Assembly: GCF_006385255.1 (NCBI RefSeq)
Contig: NZ_VFJE01000056.1
Location: forward strand, 960,067-1,024,066
Origin: Flavobacterium microcysteis
GTDB lineage: Bacteria > Bacteroidota > Bacteroidia > Flavobacteriales > Flavobacteriaceae
DNA length: 64,000 bases
Direction of reading: 5' to 3'
Shown here: piece by piece, positions 41,901-49,360 of the stretch
Layout of the letters: the number at the start of each line of letters is the position of its first letter
Position numbering within the stretch: position 1 is the first letter of the stretch
The notes under the pieces: model-generated
The model's database searches: none
Told to the model about the DNA's origin: nothing
What the model saw: only the letters and a program-made list of their open reading frames with translations
Position numbers and translations under genes: made by a program

Positions 41901-42316
41901 TCCAAATCTTTTGGAGTAGCTTTTACCGTTATCTGTGTATTATCTTTAAATCTTTTGGCTGTTTCTTTGACAACTGCAAAAGCCTCAGGAAGAATTTCCA
42001 GCAAGGTCTTTTCAGAAATATCGTAAGCTTCTTTTTCCAAAGCATCGATAGAAGCATAGATGTCTTCTCTAACATCGATATCTTGTGTCTTTTCTACTTC
42101 TAATTTGTAAGAAGCAATTTTTGCATCTTTTTCAGATCTAGCTTCTTTAATTCTTTCTTTGAAGTAAATTGTTTTTGCTCTTAATTCGTCATGCGAAAGA
42201 GCAGCTAATGTTTCTTCGTATGCTTTTATCTTAGCGATAAGCGGCATGATGGATTTTACATCCTTCTCCGATTTATCTCCTACAAAAGCTTTTAATATGC
42301 TGTTGATGAAACTCAT
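38960..42316 (-). CDS. secA: Preprotein translocase subunit SecA
   Basis: This 1118-aa motor ATPase has Walker A MQTGEGKT, Walker B VDEVDSVLVDDARTP, GTSVEISELLS and the motif VI region RQLRGRAGRQGDVGSSQFYV. It drives proteins through SecYEG. It is about 200 residues longer than E. coli SecA. A large insertion follows the segment ARTPLIISGP (about residues 320-430), a known feature of Bacteroidota SecA. The C-terminus ends KAESLLASGEWVIVNE and lacks the CxCxSGx8CH zinc motif. The -7 element TAAATTTG lies at 42348-42355. Confidence 0.97.
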   Translation of the reverse strand: MSFINSILKAFVGDKSEKDVKSIMPLIAKIKAYEETLAALSHDELRAKTIYFKERIKEARSEKDAKIASYKLEVEKTQDIDVREDIYASIDALEKEAYDISEKTLLEILPEAFAVVKETAKRFKDNTQITVKATPKDLELSATKTYITIEGDNAVWANSWNAAGKQITWDMIHYDVQLIGGTVLHQGKIAEMQTGEGKTLVATLPLYLNALTGNGVHLVTVNDYLAKRDSAWKAPLFEFHGLTVECIDNYQPNSEGRRKAYNADITYGTNNEFGFDYLRDNMAHTPEELVQRKHNYAIVDEVDSVLVDDARTPLIISGPVPQGDRHEFNELKPKVENLVNLQRQLANGFLAESKKQLKEGNTKEAGFLLLRAYRSLPKNKALIKFLSEEGVKQLLQKTENHYMQDNNREMHKIDEALYFVIEEKNNQVELTDNGIKFLSGDTDNDFFILPDIGTEIARIEKLNLDKDAEAEEKEKLFQDFSIKSERIHTLTQLLKAYSLFEKDTEYVIIDNKVMIVDEQTGRIMDGRRYSDGLHQAIEAKENVKIEAATQTFATVTLQNYFRMYSKLAGMTGTAVTEAGELWEIYKLDVVEIPTNKPIARKDKEDLIYRSTREKFNAVIEDVTELSAAGRPVLIGTTSVEISELLSRMLKMRNIPHNVLNAKMHKQEAQIVEEAGKAGVVTIATNMAGRGTDIKLSPEVKAAGGLAIVGTERHDSRRVDRQLRGRAGRQGDVGSSQFYVSLEDNLMRLFGSERVAKVMDRLGLKEGEVIQHSMMTKSIERAQKKVEENNFGVRKRLLEYDDVMNAQREVVYKRRRHALHGERLKVDIANMMYDTCEVIVEANKASNDFKNFEFELIRYFSITSPVNEADFAKISVQELTGKVYKSALEFYNEKTARSAREAFPIIKNVFENENNQFERIVVPFTDGIKTLNVVTDLKKAYDTEGAQLISDFEKNITLAIVDEAWKKHLRKMDELKQSVQLAVHEQKDPLLIYKFEAFNLFKNMIDNVNKEVISFLFKGDLPQQNNPEIHEAREVARPKENYKTSKDEIPNTDEAAAASREAGQTQRPAVTETIVRDMPKINRNDNVTVKHVMSGKTETMKYKKAESLLASGEWVIVNE

Positions 42317-42347
42317 GGGTTGTTATATTTCTATTTATAAAATGTTG

Positions 42348-42355
42348 CAAATTTA
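42348..42355 (-). promoter_or_regulatory. -7 element of secA
   Basis: TAAATTTG on the minus strand, 32 nt before the ATG at 42316. It lies just after the terminator of the upstream DUF2795 gene. Confidence 0.65.
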
Positions 42356-42360
42356 AGCAA

Positions 42361-42387
42361 AAAAAAAGCCTCGATTGAGACTTTTTC
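42361..42387 (-). terminator. Terminator of the DUF2795 gene
   Basis: AGCCTC (42367-42372) pairs with GAGACT (42377-42382), one G-U pair. The minus strand then has a long T-run. It separates the DUF2795 transcript from secA. Confidence 0.78.
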
Positions 42388-42403
42388 TTTGTGTTTATTA
42401 TTT

Positions 42404-42625
42404 TTAATACTCATCCTCGTTCCAAAGATAATCTTCGTCAGTTGGATAGTCTGGCCATATCTCTTCCATTGATTCGTAGATTTCACCTTCGTCTTCTATA
42501 GATTGAAGGTTTTCCACTACTTCTAAGGGTGCTCCAGCTCTAATAGCATAGTCGATAAGTTCGTCTTTGGTTGCAGGCCACGGCGCATCACTTAAATAAG
42601 ATGCCAATTCTAATGTCCAATACAT
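42404..42625 (-). CDS. DUF2795 domain protein
   Basis: The 73-aa product has the DUF2795 core: LASYLSDAPWPATKDELIDY and AIRAGAPLEVVENLQSIEDE, then an acidic tail. The function is unknown. This gene next to secA and the adenosyltransferase gene is an arrangement I associate with flavobacteria. A -7 element lies at 42650. Confidence 0.9.
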   Translation of the reverse strand: MYWTLELASYLSDAPWPATKDELIDYAIRAGAPLEVVENLQSIEDEGEIYESMEEIWPDYPTDEDYLWNEDEY

Positions 42626-42649
42626 CTGATATCGATTTAATAGTTTTAT

Positions 42650-42657
42650 GCAAAAAT
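42650..42657 (-). promoter_or_regulatory. -7 element of the DUF2795 gene
   Basis: TATTTTTG on the minus strand, 25 nt before the ATG at 42625. Confidence 0.55.
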
Positions 42658-42813
42658 AATTTTTTTACTGAAATAGTCAAGTAAAATTGTATTTATTTTA
42701 AAAAAGTCAAGAACGTTTTTTCCGGCTTCCAGATTGAGAGTATACAGTTTTGGATTTTTATCCTATTCATTAACTGCTATTGCCTTCTGACGTTTCGATT
42801 GGGCTGGTTCAGA

Positions 42814-43386
42814 TTACTGTTTTTCAGGAATCCATTTTACCTCATCGGCCTTAAGGTCGTAGGACAACTTTCGTGCCAGTACAAAAAGGTAGTCAGAAAG
42901 TCGGTTCAAGTACTTGATCACAAGCTCATCTGTAGGCTCTTGTTCGTTTAAATGAACCGAAAGTCGTTCCGCACGACGGCAAACACAGCGTGCAATGTGA
43001 CAATATGACACAGTTGTATGTCCGCCAGGCAGTACGAAATGCGTCATGGGTGGCAGGGCACTTTCCATGTCATCAATTTCATTTTCAAGTAATTCGATGT
43101 CCGTTTCGGTTATTTTTGGAATATTTAGCCTTGGTTTTCCATTTTTTAGAATTTCTTTTTCTGGTGGTGTAGCCAAAATGGCACCAACAGTAAACAATCT
43201 GTCCTGGATTCGGATTAAAACTTCTTTATAATGGTAATTTATTTCCTGATCGCGTATGAGTCCGATATAAGAATTAAGTTCATCGACAGTACCATAACTT
43301 TCGATTCGGATATGGTGTTTAGGAACTCTGTCACCTCCAAATAAGGCTGTAGTTCCTTTGTCCCCCGTTTTTGTATATACTTTCAT
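42814..43386 (-). CDS. Cob(I)alamin adenosyltransferase, PduO type
   Basis: The 190-aa product has the PduO-type signatures YTKTGDKGTTALFGGDRVPK (N-terminal ATP-binding strand), ESYGTVDELNSYIGL, HIARCVCRRAERLSV and YLNRLSDYLFVLARKLS. It moves the adenosyl group of ATP to cob(I)alamin to make adenosylcobalamin. Methylmalonyl-CoA mutase and its partner MeaB (6.4-7.5 kb) need this cofactor. It lies downstream of the LolD-like gene with a 70-nt gap. Confidence 0.93.
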   Translation of the reverse strand: MKVYTKTGDKGTTALFGGDRVPKHHIRIESYGTVDELNSYIGLIRDQEINYHYKEVLIRIQDRLFTVGAILATPPEKEILKNGKPRLNIPKITETDIELLENEIDDMESALPPMTHFVLPGGHTTVSYCHIARCVCRRAERLSVHLNEQEPTDELVIKYLNRLSDYLFVLARKLSYDLKADEVKWIPEKQ

Positions 43387-43455
43387 GTGTTTGCAATTGT
43401 TGGTTTTCTGTAAAGACGATTCCTAAAAATAAAACGGTGCTTTTACAGTGAAAAA

Positions 43456-44139
43456 CTATTTATTTGGCTTGTCACTTTCTACCAAACCATCACGAAGTCG
43501 TATGATTCTATGTGCATAAGCAGCAATATCTTCTTCGTGGGTTACCAGAATTACAGTGTTTCCGTTGGCATGGATTTCATTGAAAAGGTTCATAATCTCT
43601 ACAGAAGTCTTACTGTCAAGATTTCCTGTTGGCTCATCCGCTAAGATAATAGACGGCCTATTGACTAAAGCTCTGGCAACAGCAACACGCTGTCTTTGTC
43701 CACCCGAAAGCTGATTAGGTTCGTGATCCATTCTGTCTTTTAACCCAACTTGAGTCAGTACTTCTTCTGCTCGTGCTGAACGTTCAGATTTTGAATATCC
43801 GGCATAAATCATAGGTAGGGCCACATTATTAAGTGCAGTTGTTCGAGGCAATAGGTTGAACGTTTGGAAAACAAATCCTATTTCTTTGTTACGAATTTCC
43901 GCCAGATTGTCATCGCTCATCTGGCTTACATCTTTTCCGTTCAGGATATATTGCCCCGATGTAGGAGTATCAAGACAGCCCAAAAGATTCATCAAAGTAG
44001 ATTTTCCGGAACCGGATGGTCCCATTAAAGCAACATATTCTCCCTTATTGATAGTAAGGTCGATTCCCTTTAATACATGGATAATTTCATTTCCAAGTAC
44101 AAAGTCTCTTTTTATATTGGTGATATTGATTAATGACAT
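43456..44139 (-). CDS. ABC transporter ATP-binding protein, LolD/MacB type
   Basis: The 227-aa ATPase has Walker A GPSGSGKSTLM, the signature LSGGQRQRVAVARAL, Walker B IILADEPTGNLD and the switch His in VTHEEDIAAYAHRII. The segment GFVFQTFNLLPRTTALNNVA is typical of the LolD/MacB/FtsE group. It energises an inner-membrane permease, either lipoprotein release or antibiotic/toxin export. No permease gene is next to it, so the partner is elsewhere. Confidence 0.93.
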   Translation of the reverse strand: MSLINITNIKRDFVLGNEIIHVLKGIDLTINKGEYVALMGPSGSGKSTLMNLLGCLDTPTSGQYILNGKDVSQMSDDNLAEIRNKEIGFVFQTFNLLPRTTALNNVALPMIYAGYSKSERSARAEEVLTQVGLKDRMDHEPNQLSGGQRQRVAVARALVNRPSIILADEPTGNLDSKTSVEIMNLFNEIHANGNTVILVTHEEDIAAYAHRIIRLRDGLVESDKPNK

Positions 44140-44324
44140 AGCTTTAATTTGAGCCTAAAAGTAATGAATTTTTGTAAAAATGATTTCATTTTAAGATTTT
44201 AAGATAAAATTAATAGCTAGCTGCTTTTGTATTAAATTAATCATAATATTTTAACTAAAAACATAAAAATAATTTTTTATAACTAAATTTATGTAGCCAA
44301 TTTTTTAATTAAAACCACCAAGTT

Positions 44325-45008
44325 ATGAAAAAGATTAATCTGATTTTAGGAAGTGCACTTATTGCAGTGACTCTTGTCTCGTGTAAAAGTGAAAGTGAAC
44401 AACAGGCTGAAAAAACAGTCGGAGCTTATGAGAAATATGTAGACTCAGTAATCAATGTTGCTGTAGCTGATGCAAAAGCAAATTGGGAATCGATAGAGGT
44501 TGCTTATAACCAAAAAACAGCCGAAGCTGAGGCAGCTCTTGCTGAGCTAAAAGACAAAGCAGCGGCAGAAGCTAGACTTGAAAAATCCAAAGCAAAATAT
44601 GCCGATTTAAAATCAAAATTAGAAGCGGAAGCTCAAGCAGCAAAAGAAGCCCAGGCGGCAAGTACTCCTCCTAATAAAAAACAGTTGTTACGGGATGCCT
44701 ACTTTGGAGCTGGAAAAATTGGAGAAGACATGAATTTCTCCTGGGTAAATAAAGATAATATCTTAAAAGTGTATAATGACTTTTATAATGAGTTTGATAA
44801 AAACAAAGACACTTATTCAAGAGAAGATTTTGATGAGATAAAGGCGATGTATGAGGCTTTAGATGCTCATAAAAATACGGTTGAAAAAGAAGGGCTTACT
44901 TCTAAAGACAACAGGAAGATTGCTGAGCTGAAATTTAAATTCGCTCCAAAATTTAAATGGGAACGAATGGGAGCAAAAGCTGAAGAAAACCAGAAAGCTA
45001 AAGAGTAA
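44325..45008 (+). CDS. Lipoprotein with coiled-coil segment, 227 aa
   Basis: The N-terminus is a lipoprotein signal (LNLIL-type: KINLILGSALIAVTLVSC, Cys at residue 20). Residues about 45-115 are a long Ala/Glu/Lys-rich coiled coil (AEAEAALAELKDKAAAEARL). The rest is a helical domain (ADLKSKLEAEAQAAKEAQAA, then NFSWVNKDNILKVYNDFYNE). No family is recognised. The protein is probably periplasmic and monocistronic, with its own terminator. Confidence 0.82.
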   Translation: MKKINLILGSALIAVTLVSCKSESEQQAEKTVGAYEKYVDSVINVAVADAKANWESIEVAYNQKTAEAEAALAELKDKAAAEARLEKSKAKYADLKSKLEAEAQAAKEAQAASTPPNKKQLLRDAYFGAGKIGEDMNFSWVNKDNILKVYNDFYNEFDKNKDTYSREDFDEIKAMYEALDAHKNTVEKEGLTSKDNRKIAELKFKFAPKFKWERMGAKAEENQKAKE

Positions 45009-45031
45009 TTACATATTGGTTTGAGTTAGGT

Positions 45032-45060
45032 ATGGCTGTCCTTTTTGGACAGCCATTTTT
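45032..45060 (+). terminator. Terminator of the coiled-coil lipoprotein gene
   Basis: ATGGCTGTCC (45032-45041) pairs with GGACAGCCAT (45047-45056), followed by T5. Confidence 0.9.
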
Positions 45061-45149
45061 ATTTGTGTTGGCTTTAACGGAGGATTAACGTGTTTAAGAT
45101 TAGATATTTATTAAATTTATATAATGTCTAACCTGTAAATAAAAGAATC

Positions 45150-45401
45150 ATGCCAAACAAAAGCCCAGGCCCGCAAATCAAAGACAGGGACCAATACGAA
45201 GCATTACGTGACAAAGGCTATAGCAAGCAGAAATCAGCACGAATAGCGAATAGTGAAGGCGCTGAAAAAAGGGGAGGCCTTGCCAAAAAATATGAAGACC
45301 AGACCAAAAAGGAAATTTATGACCAAGCTAAAAAAGTAGGAATAGATGGTCGTTCAAAAATGACTAAAGCCGAACTGATAAACGCACTTCGAACTAATTA
45401 G
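45150..45401 (+). CDS. Small Rho-N-like protein, DUF7218-like
   Basis: The 83-aa basic product has a C-terminal Rho-N-type helix pair (KEIYDQAKKVGIDGRSKMTK, AELINALR). The N-terminal part (DQYEALRDKGYSKQKSARIA, NSEGAEKRGG) is common in small Bacteroidota and plant-associated proteins; I recall the name DUF7218 for it. It probably binds nucleic acid; the role is unknown. Its last 4 nt overlap the stop of the convergent methyltransferase gene. Confidence 0.85.
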   Translation: MPNKSPGPQIKDRDQYEALRDKGYSKQKSARIANSEGAEKRGGLAKKYEDQTKKEIYDQAKKVGIDGRSKMTKAELINALRTN

Positions 45402-46231
45402 GGCAATAGGCCCCATAATTTACGGATGCCTAAAATGCTATTTAGAAAGAAAGAATTGGAAGTGCGAAGTATGAAATGTTCTTTCTCTTGTTCTTTTCTG
45501 AAAAAAACAAAACCCCATTGGAAAGTGTCAATCGTGACCGTAACCTTTGGATGTTTTTTTATGACTTCCCATGCTTCTTCCATGCCAGACGACCAGTGAA
45601 TGTCGTCAAAAATCCAGACGGTTTCGTTATTCACCGTTGAAAGGAGTGATTCAAAATAACTTAAAGTGGCCAATTTGGAATGATTGCCATCAAAATAAAT
45701 TAAATCAAAACTCCCGGATTTTACGGTTTCGGTTTCCAGATAGGATTCAAATTGGGAAATTATAGAATCGATATTGAAATCAAATTCCTGAAATTGCTTT
45801 TGGGCAATCTTTGCCGTTTCAGGGCATCCTTCCAGACTTGTGATTTTTGCCTTCGGATTTCCTAAAGCCAAAGCAGAACTTGCCAAACCAAGTGAAGTCC
45901 CAATTTCTAAAATGTTTTCGGGTCTAAAATAGTTTACAATCCGAAACAAAAGTCGGGCATCTTTTCTTGAGATTCCTGCGTTTTGGGCAATCTGATTAAT
46001 TGCCCGTGTATTGGATTTGAAAACTCTTGAACCGGCTCCAAAGTCAGTAACTTCAATTGTGCTTTTATTTTGCAGTAATGAATTACGATATTTTTTCAGA
46101 GTGTCATAAGCTCCATATTCTTTTTTGTCATAAAAGCATTTTCTAAGCAAATCAAACACAAATGGCGAATGCACACCATGTGAATTGTTTGAGTACCATA
46201 GAAATGCCAGATATGATTTCAAAAGATGCAT
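45398..46231 (-). CDS. Class I SAM-dependent methyltransferase (O-methyltransferase type)
   Basis: The predicted product is 277 aa from the ATG at 46231 (MHLLKSYLAFLWYSNNSHGV). A TTG start at 46270 would overlap the ABC-F gene. The SAM-binding motif I is ILEIGTSLGLASSALAL (about residues 118-134), motif II FDLIYFDGNHSKLAT. The fold matches caffeoyl-CoA/catechol O-methyltransferase-like proteins. The substrate is unknown. It lies 10 nt downstream of the ABC-F gene, with its stop overlapping the convergent Rho-N-like gene by 4 nt. Confidence 0.88.
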   Translation of the reverse strand: MHLLKSYLAFLWYSNNSHGVHSPFVFDLLRKCFYDKKEYGAYDTLKKYRNSLLQNKSTIEVTDFGAGSRVFKSNTRAINQIAQNAGISRKDARLLFRIVNYFRPENILEIGTSLGLASSALALGNPKAKITSLEGCPETAKIAQKQFQEFDFNIDSIISQFESYLETETVKSGSFDLIYFDGNHSKLATLSYFESLLSTVNNETVWIFDDIHWSSGMEEAWEVIKKHPKVTVTIDTFQWGFVFFRKEQEKEHFILRTSNSFFLNSILGIRKLWGLLP

Positions 46232-46241
46232 ACCGTACTGA

Positions 46242-48101
46242 TTATCCTTCCATCTTGGCAGAAAGTTCAAACCATCGTTCTTCTTTTGCTTCGATTTTTA
46301 AAATTATGTTTTGAAGCTCCTTGGCTTTTTTCTCAATATCAGCGTCGGCTACCTTTCCTTCAGAAAACAGCTGTTCGATTTTGATTTTATCAATTTCCAG
46401 ATCCTTGATTTCACGCTCAATTTTCTGATATTCTTTCTGCTCGTTAAAAGTAAGCCCAGAAGAAACGTTTTGCTGTTTCCAGTTGTTTTTTTCTTTAACG
46501 GTATCGTCTTTAACAGGCTCAACACTATCTTCATAAGCCCGGAAATCAGAATAGTTGCCTGGGAAATTTTCGATGACACCTTCGCCCCGGAAAATAAACA
46601 AATGATCTACAATTTTGTCCATAAAATAACGGTCGTGCGAAACAACCAATAGGCATCCCGGATAGTCAAAAAGAAAGCTTTCGAGTACGTTTAATGTCAC
46701 GATGTCTAAATCGTTAGTTGGCTCATCTAGAATCAAGAAGTTTGGATTCTGAATAAGTACCGTACAAAGATAAAGTCGTTTTAGTTCACCACCGCTTAAT
46801 TTTTCTACATAGTCGTACTGCTTTTTACTGTCAAAAAGAAAACGTTCCAACAATTGCGAAGCTGAAATGATTTTGCCTTTCGTCAGCGGAATATATTCAC
46901 CATATTCTTTAATGATGTCGATTACACGTTGGCCAGGTTTAGGATTGATACCGCTCTGCGTATAATATCCAATCTTAATCGTGTCACCAACGACTACTTT
47001 TCCGGAATCAGGTGGAATTGTTCCGGTCAAAACGTTTAGGAAAGAAGATTTTCCCGTTCCGTTTTTTCCAATAATTCCAATTCGTTCGCCACGCTGGAAA
47101 TCAAAACTAAAATTATCTAAGATGGTCTTGTCGCCAAAACGCTTAGTGATTTTATGGAGTTCGATGATTTTACTGCCCATACGTTCCATGTTGATCTCAA
47201 GCTCAACCTGGTTTTCCTTACGACGACTTTCTGCCTTTTGCTTGATAACATAAAAATCATCCTGGCGTGACTTTGATTTCGTAGTTCGTGCTTTTGGCTG
47301 TCGGCGCATCCATTCCAATTCTTTTTTGAAAAGGTTTTGTGCTTTATCGATACTTGAGTTTTCTGAAGCAATTCGTTCTTCTTTCTTTGACAGATAATAA
47401 GAATAATTGCCTTTATATTGGTAAAGCTTTCCATTGTCAAGCTCTATGATTTCATTACACACACGTTCCAGAAAAAAACGATCGTGCGTTACCATAAACA
47501 AAGTGATGTTTTCTTTGGCAAAATAACTTTCCAGCCATTCAATCATCTCCAGATCCAAATGGTTGGTCGGCTCGTCCAGGATTAGCAGATCCGGACGGTT
47601 GATTAGGATAATAGCCAGCGAAAGACGTTTCTTTTGTCCACCAGAAAGATTTTTTACTTTCAGTTTAAAGTCTTCAAGTTTCAATTTAAACAATATCTGT
47701 TTGAATTGAGTCTCGAAATCCCAGGCATTGAACTGATCCATTCTATCAAAGGCTTTTTGGTATGCCTCTTCATCTTCCGGATTTTCCAATGCTTTTTCGT
47801 ATTGGTGAATCACATCTAACACCTCATTGTCGGATGCGAAAATGCTTTCTTCAATGGTCAATTCGTCTTGTAGGTTGTTGTTTTGCGATAGAAAAGCCAT
47901 TTTGATGTCTTTTCGAATGACAACCTGGCCAGTGTCCGATTCGTCATCACCATTGATAATTCTCATGATAGATGTTTTGCCCGAACCATTTTTTGCTATA
48001 AAAGCAATTTTCTGGTCTTTATTGATTCCAAACGAAATGTCTTTGAAGAGTGTGCGCTCGCCAAAAGATTTTGAGATATTTTCGACTGATAAGTAATTCA
48101 C
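46242..48101 (-). CDS. ABC-F family ATPase, Uup-like
   Basis: The predicted product is 619 aa from the GTG at 48101 (VNYLSVENIS). A TTG 18 nt upstream coincides with the -7 element. Two ABC domains carry LSGGQKKRLSLAIILIN with DEPTNHLDLEMIEWLE, and LSGGELKRLYLCTVLI with DEPTNDLDIVTLNVLE. Between them the linker has WMRRQPKARTTKSKSR, typical of Uup. The C-terminal 80 residues form an Uup-type coiled coil. ABC-F proteins act on ribosomes or branched DNA; this one probably is a housekeeping member. Confidence 0.93.
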   Translation of the reverse strand: MNYLSVENISKSFGERTLFKDISFGINKDQKIAFIAKNGSGKTSIMRIINGDDESDTGQVVIRKDIKMAFLSQNNNLQDELTIEESIFASDNEVLDVIHQYEKALENPEDEEAYQKAFDRMDQFNAWDFETQFKQILFKLKLEDFKLKVKNLSGGQKKRLSLAIILINRPDLLILDEPTNHLDLEMIEWLESYFAKENITLFMVTHDRFFLERVCNEIIELDNGKLYQYKGNYSYYLSKKEERIASENSSIDKAQNLFKKELEWMRRQPKARTTKSKSRQDDFYVIKQKAESRRKENQVELEINMERMGSKIIELHKITKRFGDKTILDNFSFDFQRGERIGIIGKNGTGKSSFLNVLTGTIPPDSGKVVVGDTIKIGYYTQSGINPKPGQRVIDIIKEYGEYIPLTKGKIISASQLLERFLFDSKKQYDYVEKLSGGELKRLYLCTVLIQNPNFLILDEPTNDLDIVTLNVLESFLFDYPGCLLVVSHDRYFMDKIVDHLFIFRGEGVIENFPGNYSDFRAYEDSVEPVKDDTVKEKNNWKQQNVSSGLTFNEQKEYQKIEREIKDLEIDKIKIEQLFSEGKVADADIEKKAKELQNIILKIEAKEERWFELSAKMEG

Positions 48102-48116
48102 TGTAGAAATTTTTTG

Positions 48117-48124
48117 CAAAAGTA
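48117..48124 (-). promoter_or_regulatory. -7 element of the ABC-F gene
   Basis: TACTTTTG on the minus strand, with its TTG being the false longer start of the ABC-F frame. The GTG at 48101 is 15 nt downstream, so the leader is short. Confidence 0.6.
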
Positions 48125-48161
48125 ACTTTTTAAAACCAAAACAGAAGCGAAATTAATTTTC

Positions 48162-48190
48162 AGGCAAAGATGCAGAGTCGTAAAGTTTTT
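48162..48190. repeat. GCAAAGATGC-type degenerate repeat
   Basis: GGCAAAGATGCAGAGTCGTAAAG repeats the 8-9-bp theme GCAAAGA/GCAGAGT/GTAAAGT. It is in the gap between divergent genes, not against a stop codon. Confidence 0.45.
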
Positions 48191-48224
48191 AAAGAGGAAA
48201 GAATTGAAAGCAAATAAAAGTAGT

Positions 48225-48259
48225 TGCTAAATCTGTGTAATCATTTTAATCTGTGGCTA
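48225..48259. repeat. AATCTGTG-type degenerate repeat
   Basis: AATCTGTGTAATC and AATCTGTGGC recur within 30 nt. It lies next to the GCAAAG-type repeat between the ABC-F and DUF1801 genes. Confidence 0.4.
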
Positions 48260-48338
48260 AAAGAACAAAAGTTCTTAATCAAAGAAGAACATATTTCCAG
48301 ATTTGATATATTTATATTGAATTAGCAAATAAGAAACT

Positions 48339-48716
48339 ATGGATATACTACAGGAAATAGATAATTTTTATTTGAAACAACCAGAACCTCATCAAAGTTG
48401 TCTGTTGGCTTTGAAAGATATTATACTTTCACAAGGCACAGAGATTACCAATGTGCTGAAATATGGCATGCCTATGTTTTGCTACAAACAAAAAATGTTT
48501 TGCTATTTGTGGGTTCATAAAAAATACAAACAGCCCTATATCGGTTTTGTAGAAGGGAAACATTTAGATTATCCCGAGTTGTTGGCCGAAAAGCGTTCGC
48601 GAATGAAAATATTGCTGTTTGATCCCAATCAAGACCTTCCAATTGAAAAGATCGAAAATATTTTGAAAGAAGCGATTGATTTATATAAGTCAGGTAAAAT
48701 AGCGTTAAAGAAGTAG
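48339..48716 (+). CDS. DUF1801 domain protein, 125 aa
   Basis: The 125-aa product shows the DUF1801 pattern: EPHQSCLLALKDIILSQGTE, NVLKYGMPMFCYKQKMFCYL and PYIGFVEGKHLDYPELLAEK. This domain also forms part of the 203-aa protein at 34.3-34.9 kb. The function is unknown. It diverges from the ABC-F gene. Confidence 0.88.
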   Translation: MDILQEIDNFYLKQPEPHQSCLLALKDIILSQGTEITNVLKYGMPMFCYKQKMFCYLWVHKKYKQPYIGFVEGKHLDYPELLAEKRSRMKILLFDPNQDLPIEKIENILKEAIDLYKSGKIALKK

Positions 48717-48774
48717 TCTGGCTATTTAAGGTGGGAAAACTTTTGCTATATTCGTGAAACCTAAATATTTGGAA

Positions 48775-49290
48775 ATGAAAAAAATATGGTTTTTGCTTTT
48801 TATTTCGATAAGCATGCAGGCTCAGAAAGGATATCCTACTCCTACAATAACAGATGATCATTTGTTTTACATACAGCATAGTAAAAATCACAATACGTTT
48901 GTTTATGAAGCTAACTTTGATGGCAAGAAGTTTGACGATTCTGAACCCATAAAAATCCATAGAGTAGCTTATACCAAAGGCGGCGTAAAAGAAGAACTTA
49001 CTAAAATACAACGGAAATTGGCTTATGGTGTAGATGTACACAAGTTAAAAGAAAACCATTATGAGTTTACCTTGGTTTCTTATCCGGATAAGAAACTTTA
49101 TTTAGAATTAGGAACGAAAGACAAACCTCAGGTAAGGACGGTTATAAATGGCAAAAAAATGATACTCGCTAAAATGTATCTTTCCATGGAAGAATCGAGT
49201 AGCCTAAAGCCAAAAGTGGAATATATTGATTTTTATGGTGTAGATCCAGAAACCAAAAAAGAAATCAAAGAACGCTTTTTTATGAAATAA
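48775..49290 (+). CDS. Secreted DUF4833-type protein
   Basis: The predicted product is 171 aa from the ATG at 48775. A GTG at 48754 would add 7 residues. A signal peptide (MKKIWFLLFISISMQAQ) is followed by the DUF4833 domain: HLFYIQHSKNHNTFVYEANF, KIHRVAYTKGGVKEELTKIQ and RKLAYGVDV. The function is unknown. It is probably periplasmic. Confidence 0.86.
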   Translation: MKKIWFLLFISISMQAQKGYPTPTITDDHLFYIQHSKNHNTFVYEANFDGKKFDDSEPIKIHRVAYTKGGVKEELTKIQRKLAYGVDVHKLKENHYEFTLVSYPDKKLYLELGTKDKPQVRTVINGKKMILAKMYLSMEESSSLKPKVEYIDFYGVDPETKKEIKERFFMK

Positions 49291-49348
49291 CAAGGCTTTA
49301 TTGCTGCCTTTCGAGTCGCATTTCCATTGGAACAATCTAAAAACTGCT

Positions 49349-49356
49349 TATATTTG
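49349..49356 (+). promoter_or_regulatory. -7 element close to the glycosyltransferase start
   Basis: TATATTTG ends 4 nt before the ATG at 49361, so transcription would begin at or near the start codon. Confidence 0.45.
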
Positions 49357-49360
49357 CTCA

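Noticed and set aside
40853..42103. Several long plus-strand frames opposite secA
   Set aside because: They are complements of secA with no start signals or family features. The secA frame is certain.
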